A DNA stretch of 64,000 bases, taken from the NCBI GenBank assembly GCA_964445115.1, contig CAYUJU010000006.1:13918-77917 (forward strand). The letters run 5' to 3'. The first letter of the stretch is position 1, and the number at the start of each line of letters is the position of its first letter. Origin of the DNA: CAIJXJ01 sp964445115. GTDB taxonomy: Bacteria > Pseudomonadota > Gammaproteobacteria > Burkholderiales > Methylophilaceae. Below are positions 8,807 to 16,751 of the stretch, piece by piece. The notes beneath the pieces were generated by a model. The model was not told the DNA's origin and did no database searches. It was given only the letters and a program-made list of their open reading frames with translations. Made by a program: the position numbers and the translations under genes.

Positions 8807-10201
8807 TCAGAAATCGAACTGGACGCGCATGTTCATCGCATCCTCCCGGCTGTCAGTCCGGCCGTTGAGTACCACCGGCGTATCAAAATCGGTGCGGACG
8901 TAATTCAACTGCAACTGCGCGTTGGGATTGAGCACCCACTTGGCCCCCAGGGTCCAGGCCTCGGCGCCGTCCGTGGCGCCGGCAGCGAGCAGCGAGCGGA
9001 AATCGGAAGCGTCGAATTGCGAGTATCGTGCACCCAGCTCCAGCGCCCCCCAGCCTTCACGACCCCAACGGAAATGCCGGTGCGGCTGGATCCCGCCGAA
9101 CACACCGTTCTTGTACATGCCGGCATAGGATTCGCCACTCACCAGCCACTGCACACTGGCATACCAGGCCGACAGGTCGCGGTCGAAGCCGGCGCCGTCA
9201 TAGCCCGCGCGTATCCACTCCCCCTGCAGTTTCACCGGCCCGTGTGCCAGCGCCATTTCAACCCCTTGGAGCGTGCGGTCGACATCCCCCGCAAACGTCG
9301 TCGACGTGGTCGAAAAGAAGGTCACGCCCCGGCCTTCGGTGCGCAAGGTGGGGATGGTCATGCCGCTGGCCTGCTTGCCGTCGGCATAAAACCCGCCCAG
9401 GTGCACCACGCTGTCTTTCCAGCCGGCCCATTGCGCCAGATTGCCCACCACGCGCAGCGACCAGTCCTTGCTGTCCGAGCGTGCGTTACTTTCATCGACG
9501 TTCTGGCCAGTGCCATTGACGTAGGCGAGGTTGTAATACACCCCTTCCAGCGGCGCGCCGTGCAGCATCACGCCACGGTCGAACACCGACCCCAGCAGGC
9601 TTTCGGTCATGGCACGTTCCATGAAATTGAGGTCCATGGCCCCTTGGGATCGCTCCAGGCCGTACATGGTTTTGAACTGGCCCAGGCGCAGCATGGCAGG
9701 CTTGAAATGGGTGTAGTCGAGATAGCCGTCGTTCAGCTTGGTCGACGCTTCGGAGTATTCGCCCTCGATGCGCAGGGTGAAATCCTCGAAGAAGGTCGCG
9801 ATCGCCCCGATACGGGCGCGACGCATGCTGAAGGTATCCGCAGAAAACGCATCCGGGCTGAATTGCCGGTAATCCAGCTGGGCACGGGTATACAAACGCA
9901 GTGACCAGTCGCCCGTCGCATCGCGGAACACCAGGCCATTCTTGAACGAGGCCTCGACCGGGCTACCGCCGGATGCGGACGTAGCAGCAACGGTCACGGA
10001 CGCGGCCGGCGCAGCACGCTTGGCGAGCTGCTCCTGCACGGCCTTCAATTGCTCGGCCATCTGCTGCATTTGCCGCTCCAGTTCGCGTATGCGCACCTGC
10101 GGATCTTCCGCATCTTCTCCGGCGCGTGCGACACCGGTCACGGCCAGCCATGCTGCCGCGACTCCGCACTTGATCCAATCTCCTCTGACGAGCTGGCCCA
10201 T
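8807..10201 (-). CDS. Phosphate-selective porin (OprO/OprP family)
   Basis: Outer-membrane beta-barrel of 464 residues. A signal peptide ends near GVARA, followed by a short coiled coil (about 35-65, with repeated Q/L/E heptads) as in trimeric OprP-type porins, then a barrel rich in alternating aromatic strands that ends in a terminal phenylalanine (MRVQFDF), the usual outer-membrane assembly signal. Start ATG at 10201 is preceded by GGGGAAAG. First gene of the minus-strand operon continuing into the PhnD-like lipoprotein 20 bp downstream. Substrate selectivity for phosphate is a family-level inference; pore lysines were not mapped. Confidence 0.85.
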   Translation of the reverse strand: MGQLVRGDWIKCGVAAAWLAVTGVARAGEDAEDPQVRIRELERQMQQMAEQLKAVQEQLAKRAAPAASVTVAATSASGGSPVEASFKNGLVFRDATGDWSLRLYTRAQLDYRQFSPDAFSADTFSMRRARIGAIATFFEDFTLRIEGEYSEASTKLNDGYLDYTHFKPAMLRLGQFKTMYGLERSQGAMDLNFMERAMTESLLGSVFDRGVMLHGAPLEGVYYNLAYVNGTGQNVDESNARSDSKDWSLRVVGNLAQWAGWKDSVVHLGGFYADGKQASGMTIPTLRTEGRGVTFFSTTSTTFAGDVDRTLQGVEMALAHGPVKLQGEWIRAGYDGAGFDRDLSAWYASVQWLVSGESYAGMYKNGVFGGIQPHRHFRWGREGWGALELGARYSQFDASDFRSLLAAGATDGAEAWTLGAKWVLNPNAQLQLNYVRTDFDTPVVLNGRTDSREDAMNMRVQFDF

Positions 10202-10232
10202 GCTTTCCCCGCTGTGTTTTGGCGGCGCCTGC

Positions 10233-10244
10233 TAAAATGGCGCC
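10233..10244 (+). promoter_or_regulatory. Possible -10 element for a leaderless uup transcript
   Basis: TAAAAT at 10233-10238 ends six bases before the uup ATG, and no Shine-Dalgarno sequence lies between. If this is the -10 box, transcription would start at or next to the ATG. No good -35 box is visible, so support is moderate at best. Confidence 0.35.
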
Positions 10245-12164
10245 ATGCCTTATATTATTCTCGACCAAGCTTCTCTGGCTTATGGCCTGCATCCGTTACT
10301 CGATCATACCAACTTCCAGCTCGACCCGGGGGAGCGTGTTGGCTTAATCGGTCGCAACGGTACTGGAAAGTCCAGTCTGTTGAAAGCCCTTGCGGGTCAG
10401 ATAAAGCTCGACGACGGCACCGTCTGGCACGCCCCGGGCGCGCGCCTCGCCTATGTCCCGCAAGAACCGCCGCTGGATCCTGAGCATACCGTGTTCGAAG
10501 CCGTGGCTGAAGGTCTGGGCAACCTGCAGCAATTGTTGCTGGACTACCATGCCGTTTCCCACGCCATGAGCGCCCCGGACGCCGACACGGCCGCCCTGCT
10601 GGAACGCATGCAAACCTTGCAGCACGATCTCGAAGCCCAGAACGGCTGGCAGGTGCAGGCCCGCATCGAAACCGCGCTGTCGCGTCTCAGCCTGTCACCG
10701 GACACCCCGGTCTCCACCCTGTCCGGCGGCTGGCGCAAGCGTGTGGCGCTGGCCCGCGCGCTGGTCGCGGAGCCTGAAGTGCTGCTGCTGGACGAACCGA
10801 CCAACCACCTCGACTTCGCCGCCATTGAGTGGCTGGAAAACCTGCTGCTGGACTTCAAGGGGGCCTTGCTGTTCATCACCCACGATCGCCGCTTCCTCGA
10901 CCGCCTGGCGACCCGTATCGTCGAACTGGACCGCGGCCACTTGACCGAATTCATCGGCAACTTCACCGCCTACCAGCGCAAAAAAGCCGAATTACTCGAA
11001 GTCGAGGCGCAGCAGAACGCCAAGTTCGACAAATTCCTGGCCCAGGAAGAAGTCTGGATCCGCAAGGGGATCGAGGCGCGCCGCACACGCAACGAAGGCC
11101 GCGTACGCCGGCTGGAACGCCTGCGACTGGAACGCTCAGCACGCCGCGACCGCCAGGGCACGGTCAAACTGGCGCTGGACGCCGGGGAACGCTCCGGCAA
11201 ACTGGTGGCAGAACTGACCCACGTGCATAAGGCCTTCGGTGACAACGTCATCATTCGCGACTTCACCACCCGCCTCCTCCGCGGCGACCGCATCGGCCTG
11301 CTGGGCCCTAACGGTGCCGGCAAATCCACCCTGCTCAAGCTGATTCTGGGCACGCTGGAACCGGACAGTGGCGAGATCAAGCGCGGCACCAACCTCAACG
11401 TCGCGTATTTCGACCAGATGCGCGAACAGCTGAACGAAGAAGCCACGCTGGCCGACACCATCAGCCCTGGCTCGGACTACGTGCAGATCGGCACCGAGCG
11501 CAAGCACGTCATTTCCTATCTGGAAGACTTTCTGTTTCCGCCGCAACGCGCCCGGGCGCCGGTCAAGTCGCTCTCCGGCGGCGAGCGCAACCGCTTGCTG
11601 CTGGCACGCCTGTTTGCCCGCCCGGCCAACGTACTGGTGCTGGACGAACCGACCAACGACCTCGATATCGACACGCTGGAACTGCTGGAAGACCTGCTGC
11701 AGGATTTCACCGGCACCCTGTTCCTGGTCAGCCATGACCGGGCATTTTTGGAAAACACCGTGACCCAGGTGATCGCGTTCGAGGGCAATGGCGAACTGGA
11801 CGAATTCGGTGGTGGCTATGACGACTGGAAGCGCTACCACGACCAGTGCGTCAGCGAAGCCGCGGCAAAAAGCGCCAGCCAGAAGCCCAAGGCCGTGCCC
11901 GCCGATAAGCCTGCCCCTGCCACCAAGCCGGCAGCAACCAAACTCAGCTACAAGGAGCAGCGCGAGCTGGAATCCCTGCCCGACCGCATCGACACGCTGG
12001 AACAGGAACAGCAGGACATCAACGCCCGGCTGGCTGACGCCAACCTGTACCGCGACCATCCACAGGAAGTCAAAACCCTGCAGGCACGGTTAGCAGAAAT
12101 CGAAACGGAAATCGAAGCGGCCATGGCACGCTGGGAAGCGCTGGAACAGCGCAAGAACGGTTGA
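10245..12164 (+). CDS. uup: ABC-F ATPase Uup
   Basis: Soluble duplicated ATPase of 639 residues without membrane domains. Both nucleotide-binding domains are complete: Walker A GRNGTGKSS and GPNGAGKST, signature LSGGW and LSGGERN, Walker B LLLDEPTNHLD and LVLDEPTNDLD. The arm/linker carries the Uup-typical QEEVWIRKGIEARRTRNEGR region, and a charged C-terminal coiled coil (about 555-635) follows an Ala/Pro/Lys linker; Uup uses this part to bind branched DNA. Family members affect replication intermediates and ribosome function. Divergent from the porin gene with only 43 bp between starts. No ribosome-binding site is seen before the ATG. Confidence 0.93.
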   Translation: MPYIILDQASLAYGLHPLLDHTNFQLDPGERVGLIGRNGTGKSSLLKALAGQIKLDDGTVWHAPGARLAYVPQEPPLDPEHTVFEAVAEGLGNLQQLLLDYHAVSHAMSAPDADTAALLERMQTLQHDLEAQNGWQVQARIETALSRLSLSPDTPVSTLSGGWRKRVALARALVAEPEVLLLDEPTNHLDFAAIEWLENLLLDFKGALLFITHDRRFLDRLATRIVELDRGHLTEFIGNFTAYQRKKAELLEVEAQQNAKFDKFLAQEEVWIRKGIEARRTRNEGRVRRLERLRLERSARRDRQGTVKLALDAGERSGKLVAELTHVHKAFGDNVIIRDFTTRLLRGDRIGLLGPNGAGKSTLLKLILGTLEPDSGEIKRGTNLNVAYFDQMREQLNEEATLADTISPGSDYVQIGTERKHVISYLEDFLFPPQRARAPVKSLSGGERNRLLLARLFARPANVLVLDEPTNDLDIDTLELLEDLLQDFTGTLFLVSHDRAFLENTVTQVIAFEGNGELDEFGGGYDDWKRYHDQCVSEAAAKSASQKPKAVPADKPAPATKPAATKLSYKEQRELESLPDRIDTLEQEQQDINARLADANLYRDHPQEVKTLQARLAEIETEIEAAMARWEALEQRKNG

Positions 12165-12186
12165 GGTCGATGGGTTCAGGGCTTGG

Positions 12187-12681
12187 TTAACGGCTGAGCG
12201 CGGCAGTAATCAACCGCCACACCATCTGCAAGCGCTGCGCGATGGCGACCTGATCCCAGATCACGCCAAGGAACGATCTTCCTGCATTGCAAATGACGGC
12301 GGAAGCCACTTCGCTGTCGCTGTCGGGCGCGGGGATGTCCCACTCCTGCGAACCGCTGTAGAACCTGACCGGATCGGCGTCACTGCGGTAGCCCCACTCG
12401 TCCATCTGCCAGTAGCGGTTGACCTCGCAGTTGACCATCCGATGCGTGGCAATCGCCTCGACCTTCTGGCCATTGCGCATGCGCGGTTTGTCGTATTCGA
12501 GCTTGACCCAGCCCTTGACGATGGTGTCGTGGTCGACCATCACCGAGGATTCATCCACGTAGACGATGGTGCCGGTATCCGGCACCTCGCCCACCTCCCG
12601 CCATTGCGCAGCCTGCGCCACACCCGCCAGCCACAAGGCCGACAAGCCCGCCACCCACGCCATCCGTCCCGACATCTTCAC
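12187..12681 (-). CDS. Surface-adhesin-E-like secreted protein
   Basis: Small exported protein of 164 residues with a cleavable signal ending near GVAQA. The mature part starts with the W-x(n)-YVDESSV pattern, followed by W-K-x-YD and a two-cysteine segment (NCEVNRYWQ and VICNAG), which matches the surface-adhesin protein E domain found in many small periplasmic proteins. Molecular function is unknown. It is the last gene of the yjfB-lipoprotein-flgO operon, 1 bp behind the flgO stop, and converges on uup. Confidence 0.7.
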   Translation of the reverse strand: MKMSGRMAWVAGLSALWLAGVAQAAQWREVGEVPDTGTIVYVDESSVMVDHDTIVKGWVKLEYDKPRMRNGQKVEAIATHRMVNCEVNRYWQMDEWGYRSDADPVRFYSGSQEWDIPAPDSDSEVASAVICNAGRSFLGVIWDQVAIAQRLQMVWRLITAALSR

Positions 12682-12682
12682 C

Positions 12683-13216
12683 CTATTGGCTCTTCAGCAG
12701 CGTCCGCACGTTGCGGTCCAGCGGCAGAGTGTAGTCATGCGCCCCCACGGCAAGATTGTCGGCATCCACCATTTTCAGGTTGACGTAGATGAATTGCTTG
12801 GCCACCGAATAAGTGCCCACCACCACGGCTTCGGCCTTGTGGCTCGCCCGTAGGTCCTGCACTTCACGCGACAGCAGCAACTCGCCCTGATCCTTCTTGA
12901 CGAACAGCGCACCGCGCAGCTTGAGTTCGATCACCTTGAAGCCGCGCTGCGTCAGACGTGCCTGCACCTGCTCGGAAATCGTGCGCCCCAGGCGTGACGA
13001 CTGGTCCAGCGCATCGATATTCACCAGCGTGCCAACCATCAGGGTCGCGTCCGGCGGCAGCCCGTGGCCGCTGAGTTTGATGCTGTCGACCAGCGCATCT
13101 GCCGCCTTGTAGTTGGTCGAGATAAACGGGTCGATTCGGGCATCCAGATAGGTCAAATCGCCGGCACAACCGGCCAGCAACGCCAGCAATCCAGCCAGTA
13201 CAAGTCTACGCTTCAT
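12683..13216 (-). CDS. flgO: FlgO family outer-membrane lipoprotein
   Basis: Lipoprotein of 177 residues with lipobox LLALLAGC. The mature region, with YKAADALVDSI, a DQSSRLGRTISEQ segment and a C-terminal VVGTYSVA-x-VNLKMVD core, matches FlgO, which in Vibrio helps anchor and stabilise the flagellum in the outer membrane. The ATG at 13216 overlaps the stop of the preceding lipoprotein gene (ATGA). A longer open frame runs upstream to 13837, but it is the shadow of that lipoprotein gene. The role in flagellar assembly is inferred from family and from the neighbouring YjfB-like gene. Confidence 0.8.
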   Translation of the reverse strand: MKRRLVLAGLLALLAGCAGDLTYLDARIDPFISTNYKAADALVDSIKLSGHGLPPDATLMVGTLVNIDALDQSSRLGRTISEQVQARLTQRGFKVIELKLRGALFVKKDQGELLLSREVQDLRASHKAEAVVVGTYSVAKQFIYVNLKMVDADNLAVGAHDYTLPLDRNVRTLLKSQ

Positions 13217-13905
13217 TGGGGGGCGACTTTCCATTCGCGATAGGCGCGTTCGTTCCTGAACAGGCTGGCATCCGCCTGCTCGATGTAATAGGCATCCGTC
13301 GTGCGCTGCACGAACTGGTCCATTTCGATGATGGAGGTGGTCACGATCATCTCCGTGCTGGTCGGCCACATACGGTGCGGCGAGCGCTCGTCGCGGCGCT
13401 CGGGATCGACTCCAGAAGCCGTCGCGTTGCGATGCACCCAGAAACCGGCCTCCACCGTGCCCGGCGCGCCCGGGACATAGCCCTTCTGGCGCGGGTCGAA
13501 ATCGACCTTGTGCTGGATCATCTGGGTTTCGTAGCGAATCTCGACCGTGCCCTCCTGCTGCGTCGACACCGGCAGTCCGGCCTCCACCAGCGCGGTGATC
13601 ATGAAATTGCTGAAGGCCTGATCGAACGCCACGGTGTGCGAAGGAGCCACATACAAGGCACGCCCATCGAGGAAGTTGTTCGCCGCCAGGGTCTGCTTGG
13701 TACGGGCCGCGATGTCCGCGGCAATGGCGCCCCAGTGCTGCGCAGCCAGCGCCTTGCCCTGCGTGGCCAGAACGTGCTTTTCCGGTTGCGGCGGAGGCGT
13801 TTCCGAGGCGGCAGGGGAAGGCGGTGCGGAAGCGCAACCGGAGACCACTAGCGCAGCGGAAACGACAAAAGTGAGGAGCAATCGATGCATGATGAACCGG
13901 GTCAT
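13213..13905 (-). CDS. Lipoprotein of unknown function in flgO operon
   Basis: Lipoprotein of 230 residues with lipobox VVSGC followed by a Ser/Pro/Ala linker. The folded region (about 45-225) has an ALYVAP-x-HTVAFDQAF segment, IRYETQMIQHK and a C-terminal MIVTTSIIEMDQFV segment reminiscent of periplasmic proteins that accompany FlgO. I do not recognise a named family. A second ATG at 13890 (MHRLLL) is an equally plausible start, because no strong ribosome-binding site marks either. It is 1 bp behind yjfB and overlaps flgO by 4 bp, so the three genes are almost certainly co-translated. Confidence 0.7.
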   Translation of the reverse strand: MTRFIMHRLLLTFVVSAALVVSGCASAPPSPAASETPPPQPEKHVLATQGKALAAQHWGAIAADIAARTKQTLAANNFLDGRALYVAPSHTVAFDQAFSNFMITALVEAGLPVSTQQEGTVEIRYETQMIQHKVDFDPRQKGYVPGAPGTVEAGFWVHRNATASGVDPERRDERSPHRMWPTSTEMIVTTSIIEMDQFVQRTTDAYYIEQADASLFRNERAYREWKVAPQ

Positions 13906-13906
13906 G

Positions 13907-14098
13907 TCAGGCGGTGGTATTGATGTTCTTTCCCAGATGGTCGGGCAACCTGGCAGCGGAATCCAGCGTCTCGATCAGCGCCGCAGCGGCCTGCGCCTGG
14001 ATTTCCATGGTTTTCTTGAGCACGGCGATCTGCACCGACTGGCCGGTTTGTGCCGCGCTAGATGACACGGCTGCTGCTGCAATCGTTGAAACGTCCAT
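13907..14098 (-). CDS. YjfB-like putative motility protein
   Basis: Small cytoplasmic protein of 63 residues, nearly all Ala/Ser/Gln/Leu-rich helix, with the MDVSTIAAAAV start and the V-LKKTMEIQAQAAAALIETL core typical of the YjfB putative-motility family. Function unknown; members usually sit with flagellar or chemotaxis genes. The ATG has AGGAGGGC at good spacing. First gene of the operon, preceded by a recognisable promoter at 14126-14153. Confidence 0.75.
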   Translation of the reverse strand: MDVSTIAAAAVSSSAAQTGQSVQIAVLKKTMEIQAQAAAALIETLDSAARLPDHLGKNINTTA

Positions 14099-14125
14099 GA
14101 ATGATGCCCTCCTGCTATCTGGGCC

Positions 14126-14153
14126 ATTCTAGAGCATTTTCATCATCCGACAA
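14126..14153 (-). promoter_or_regulatory. Sigma-70-like promoter for the yjfB-flgO operon
   Basis: On the minus strand TTGTCG (14148-14153) and TAGAAT (14126-14131) are 16 bases apart, and transcription would start about 20 bases before the yjfB ATG. No FliA-type or RpoN-type element was found here. Confidence 0.55.
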
Positions 14154-14210
14154 ATGACGACACAGCAAATGGAACCGATACCGGGACATGTTGCAGCGAA
14201 AGGAAGCGGT

Positions 14211-14258
14211 GAAAAAGATCCCGACCTTCATGGGGGGAGGAGAAAAGGCCGGGATATC
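14211..14258 (-). terminator. Intrinsic terminator downstream of the 14338 gene
   Basis: On the minus strand an imperfect stem (ATCCCGGCC-type arm, 20-base loop, GGTCGGGAT arm) is followed by TTTTT. It separates the 14338 gene from the yjfB operon. Confidence 0.6.
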
Positions 14259-14337
14259 AAACGTTACATGGAGAATTGCATGATGGCGGCATCAAGGTCA
14301 CGCTCCGCCGCGCGCCCTGATGCCGCGAAACTCAAGG

Positions 14338-15186
14338 TTACCGTTCAGGCTGCTGTGCTGGGGCCCGCTCGGTAACAGACGCCAGTTCCTTGTCCTCCCG
14401 GATCTGGCTGGCAAAGCCTCGCTGAAGCATGCCAAGCGCATTGTCGTCCGCCTCGCTCAACTCGCCGTCGGCTCGCAGCCGGGTTTCAAGTGCTTTCATC
14501 GCAGCCAGGTAAGGGCCAATGATCTTGTTCTCCCCCACCGCCTGGTCGAACTTCGGCTTGTAGTCCGGCGAATTCGGATCCATGCCGGCCAGGGCATTGA
14601 AATCGTAGGCGGCTTTGCTCAGGCCATATTTGTCGTACTTGCCATGATAGACATCCTGAACCAACTGCAAGACGGGATCGAACTTGTGGCTGGCATCGGC
14701 ATCCTGCATCGCGCCTTGCAGGCGGGCCGACAATTCCGGGTCCATTTTCCGGAGTCGCGCCAGATTGGCTTTGGTCAGCGCTTCATCCTGGTGATGGTTG
14801 TACGTATTGCCCACTTCCGCGATCAAGGTTGACCGCGTTTGCGTGACCCCGGTCAACGCGAGTTCCAGCGCATCCTTCCCCTCACCATAGCGCACGGCGT
14901 GTACGGCGTAGTCCATATCGGCCTTGCTCGCGGCATGCGTCTCCTTGAAAGACCACTTTTCTGCAAGCTCGAACAAGGCTGCATAGCGCGCGTGATTGGC
15001 TGGAATCGTCACCACCGGATCCCGTTCATCCTTCTTGACCTGATGAAACACCTCAGCGATATCCGCCACCCCGGGGTTACGCGAGTGCAATGCCTGCAAC
15101 GCCTCTGTTTTCTCCTGTGCGTTCTTGCCCAGCGTCGCACGCTCGAACAAGGCCATCACTTCCGTATCAATCGCAACCACACCCAT
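14338..15186 (-). CDS. Hypothetical helical protein
   Basis: Cytoplasmic-looking protein of 282 residues with no signal peptide, membrane segment or cysteine. It is mostly alpha-helical and charged, with an Asn/Ala/Arg-rich middle (EVGNTYNHHQDEALTKANL) and a C-terminal LETRLRADGELSEADDNAL segment. I do not recognise a family. The start is well supported: GGGGAG lies six bases before the ATG. Its own terminator follows at 14211-14258. A TonB-like membrane protein is encoded upstream on the same strand. Possible roles such as an effector or a structural protein would be guesses. Confidence 0.6.
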   Translation of the reverse strand: MGVVAIDTEVMALFERATLGKNAQEKTEALQALHSRNPGVADIAEVFHQVKKDERDPVVTIPANHARYAALFELAEKWSFKETHAASKADMDYAVHAVRYGEGKDALELALTGVTQTRSTLIAEVGNTYNHHQDEALTKANLARLRKMDPELSARLQGAMQDADASHKFDPVLQLVQDVYHGKYDKYGLSKAAYDFNALAGMDPNSPDYKPKFDQAVGENKIIGPYLAAMKALETRLRADGELSEADDNALGMLQRGFASQIREDKELASVTERAPAQQPER

Positions 15187-15340
15187 GACAACTCCCCTTT
15201 TTTCAGACCAACATCACCCCACTGCCTTCGCGACAGTGAGCACCTGTGATGATTGAACGGCGCATCATGAACAACGGGGATACGCCAATATCGAAAAAGC
15301 AGTCCGCGCGCCCACAAGGCGTCCAGACCCTCCAACCCGG

Positions 15341-16072
15341 TTACGGACACGTCATCGAAATTTCCGTCGGCCTGACGGGACTGTCCTGTGCAAACCTCTC
15401 GTTTTCCCTGAAACAGTAGGTCGTGCCGTAGGCAGTCATCACCTTCACAGTACCATCCGCCAGAACGTCTATGCCTGCGATGGCAGAGTGTTGATCGTGA
15501 CCGAACGCCTTGGCAATGGCCTGTGCAAGTTGAGCACTGGTGTGATTTGTCAGAGGAAGTGCGCGACGCTGTGTGTCATCGCGCTGGTCACCATCCGCGG
15601 CACTGCGCCGGATAATTTCCTGCAGATTGCTGAAATCCAGCGTCTTGGCCTTGGCTGGCTCAGCGCTGCCTGGACGTTGGGCAGACATGCCGTCGTCCAT
15701 CACAGCCTCCAGTCGAACTGGGGATTCAGGCGTGGCGTCGGAACGCTTTTCGGGCACCGGATGCACCATGGCGACAGGAGCGGGAACCGGCCTTCTTTGT
15801 GGCCTTTCAAAGCGCAGCTCTCCCCCGGTGTTAGTTGGCTCCATGACTGGAGGCATCTCGATTGGGGATGTCGGGATACTTGCTGCCCGCTCGGCGATCC
15901 GGATCTCCAGGACTGGGGATCCCGGCGTGTGCGGGATGGGTCGAAAGGTTGGTTTAACCAGCGCGAGCACAACCAGATGGAGCAACATCGCCAACAGGAG
16001 TGCAAATCCCAGGTGCCTTTCGCTCACCTCCATGATTTGTTTCGGCATCGCATTTTTCAAGTCGAGGCCCAT
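15341..16072 (-). CDS. TonB-like single-pass membrane protein, C-terminal domain unrecognised
   Basis: Protein of 243 residues built like a TonB: short cytoplasmic N-terminus, one membrane segment (about 21-40), a Pro-rich periplasmic stretch (about 45-120), a short helical region and a compact C-terminal domain (about 165-243) with VLADGTVKVMTAYG and two cysteines (TYCFRE, MTCP). The C-terminal domain does not look like a standard TonB C-terminal domain, and no ExbB/ExbD genes are nearby, so TonB function is not supported. It probably spans the periplasm. Function unknown. Confidence 0.6.
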   Translation of the reverse strand: MGLDLKNAMPKQIMEVSERHLGFALLLAMLLHLVVLALVKPTFRPIPHTPGSPVLEIRIAERAASIPTSPIEMPPVMEPTNTGGELRFERPQRRPVPAPVAMVHPVPEKRSDATPESPVRLEAVMDDGMSAQRPGSAEPAKAKTLDFSNLQEIIRRSAADGDQRDDTQRRALPLTNHTSAQLAQAIAKAFGHDQHSAIAGIDVLADGTVKVMTAYGTTYCFRENERFAQDSPVRPTEISMTCP

Positions 16073-16091
16073 GTTAAGAAGGACTCAACAA

Positions 16092-16751
16092 TCAGTCGTC
16101 ACTGGAGGTAACCTGCCCCCCCCGGAAGATCAGGTATACCCCCAGCGAGAACTCCCAAGCCGCCACTGGAATCGCCGCGATGCCCGCGACCGGGCTCCAT
16201 GCCCTGATAACCCCGAACAGGATGGCGAACCAGGAGGTGACCAGCAGCCCTGCCCCGACGAAGGCAAGCACCGGAAGCCAGCGTGGCACCACGCGCGACT
16301 GATACAGCAGCGAGCCCAGCAGTACGCCATTGACTGCCGGAAGGAAGCTTTGGGCGAAAAAGAAGGTCCATTGATACTGAGCAGCAAGTGCCTGGCTAGC
16401 GGCCAGCGCAGCCGCGCCGACTCCGGCCCGGCGCAGGCTCACGATCGACATCAGGCTAACGATACCGACGTAGATCATGGCCGCTTCAAGTATTCGCGAG
16501 CCGACCAGCCCGATCGCACGCGCTTCGCCGTGCTGTCGCACCACGGGATAGAGCGCAACGGCGGTACCGATGCCAGCGAGCGCCACGACCATCTCAAGCA
16601 GGACGCCCAGTATCACGGGGGCGTCCGGGCTCGAGCCAAGCACGAAGCCCGGATCACGCACCGAACTGTAGAGTGCGAGCGTGGGAATCGAGACAAACGT
16701 GAGCAGGTAGCACACGCCAGCAATCAATGTAGACCTTCTCCGGGGACTCAA
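16092..16751 (-). CDS. DUF4386 family membrane protein
   Basis: Integral membrane protein of 219 residues with six or seven hydrophobic segments. The N-terminal pattern (RRRSTLIAGVCYLLTFVSIP), the central YVGIVSLMS helix and the LP-V-GVLLGSLLYQSRVVPRWL segment fit DUF4386, a family without a known function. Its ATG overlaps the stop of the lipoprotein hydrolase gene by 4 bp (ATGA), so the two are translationally coupled. Confidence 0.8.
   Translation of the reverse strand: MSPRRRSTLIAGVCYLLTFVSIPTLALYSSVRDPGFVLGSSPDAPVILGVLLEMVVALAGIGTAVALYPVVRQHGEARAIGLVGSRILEAAMIYVGIVSLMSIVSLRRAGVGAAALAASQALAAQYQWTFFFAQSFLPAVNGVLLGSLLYQSRVVPRWLPVLAFVGAGLLVTSWFAILFGVIRAWSPVAGIAAIPVAAWEFSLGVYLIFRGGQVTSSDD

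Noticed and set aside
13217..13837. Apparent N-terminal extension of FlgO by about 207 residues
   Set aside because: It is the shadow of the overlapping 230-residue lipoprotein; the lipobox at the later ATG (13216) fixes the real start.
14154..14375. 73-codon plus-strand frame between yjfB and the 14338 gene
   Set aside because: It overlaps a promoter and a terminator of the minus strand, and its translation is low-complexity and basic.
15341..16072. True TonB energy transducer
   Set aside because: Only the N-terminal layout matches; the C-terminal domain and neighbouring ExbBD genes are missing.
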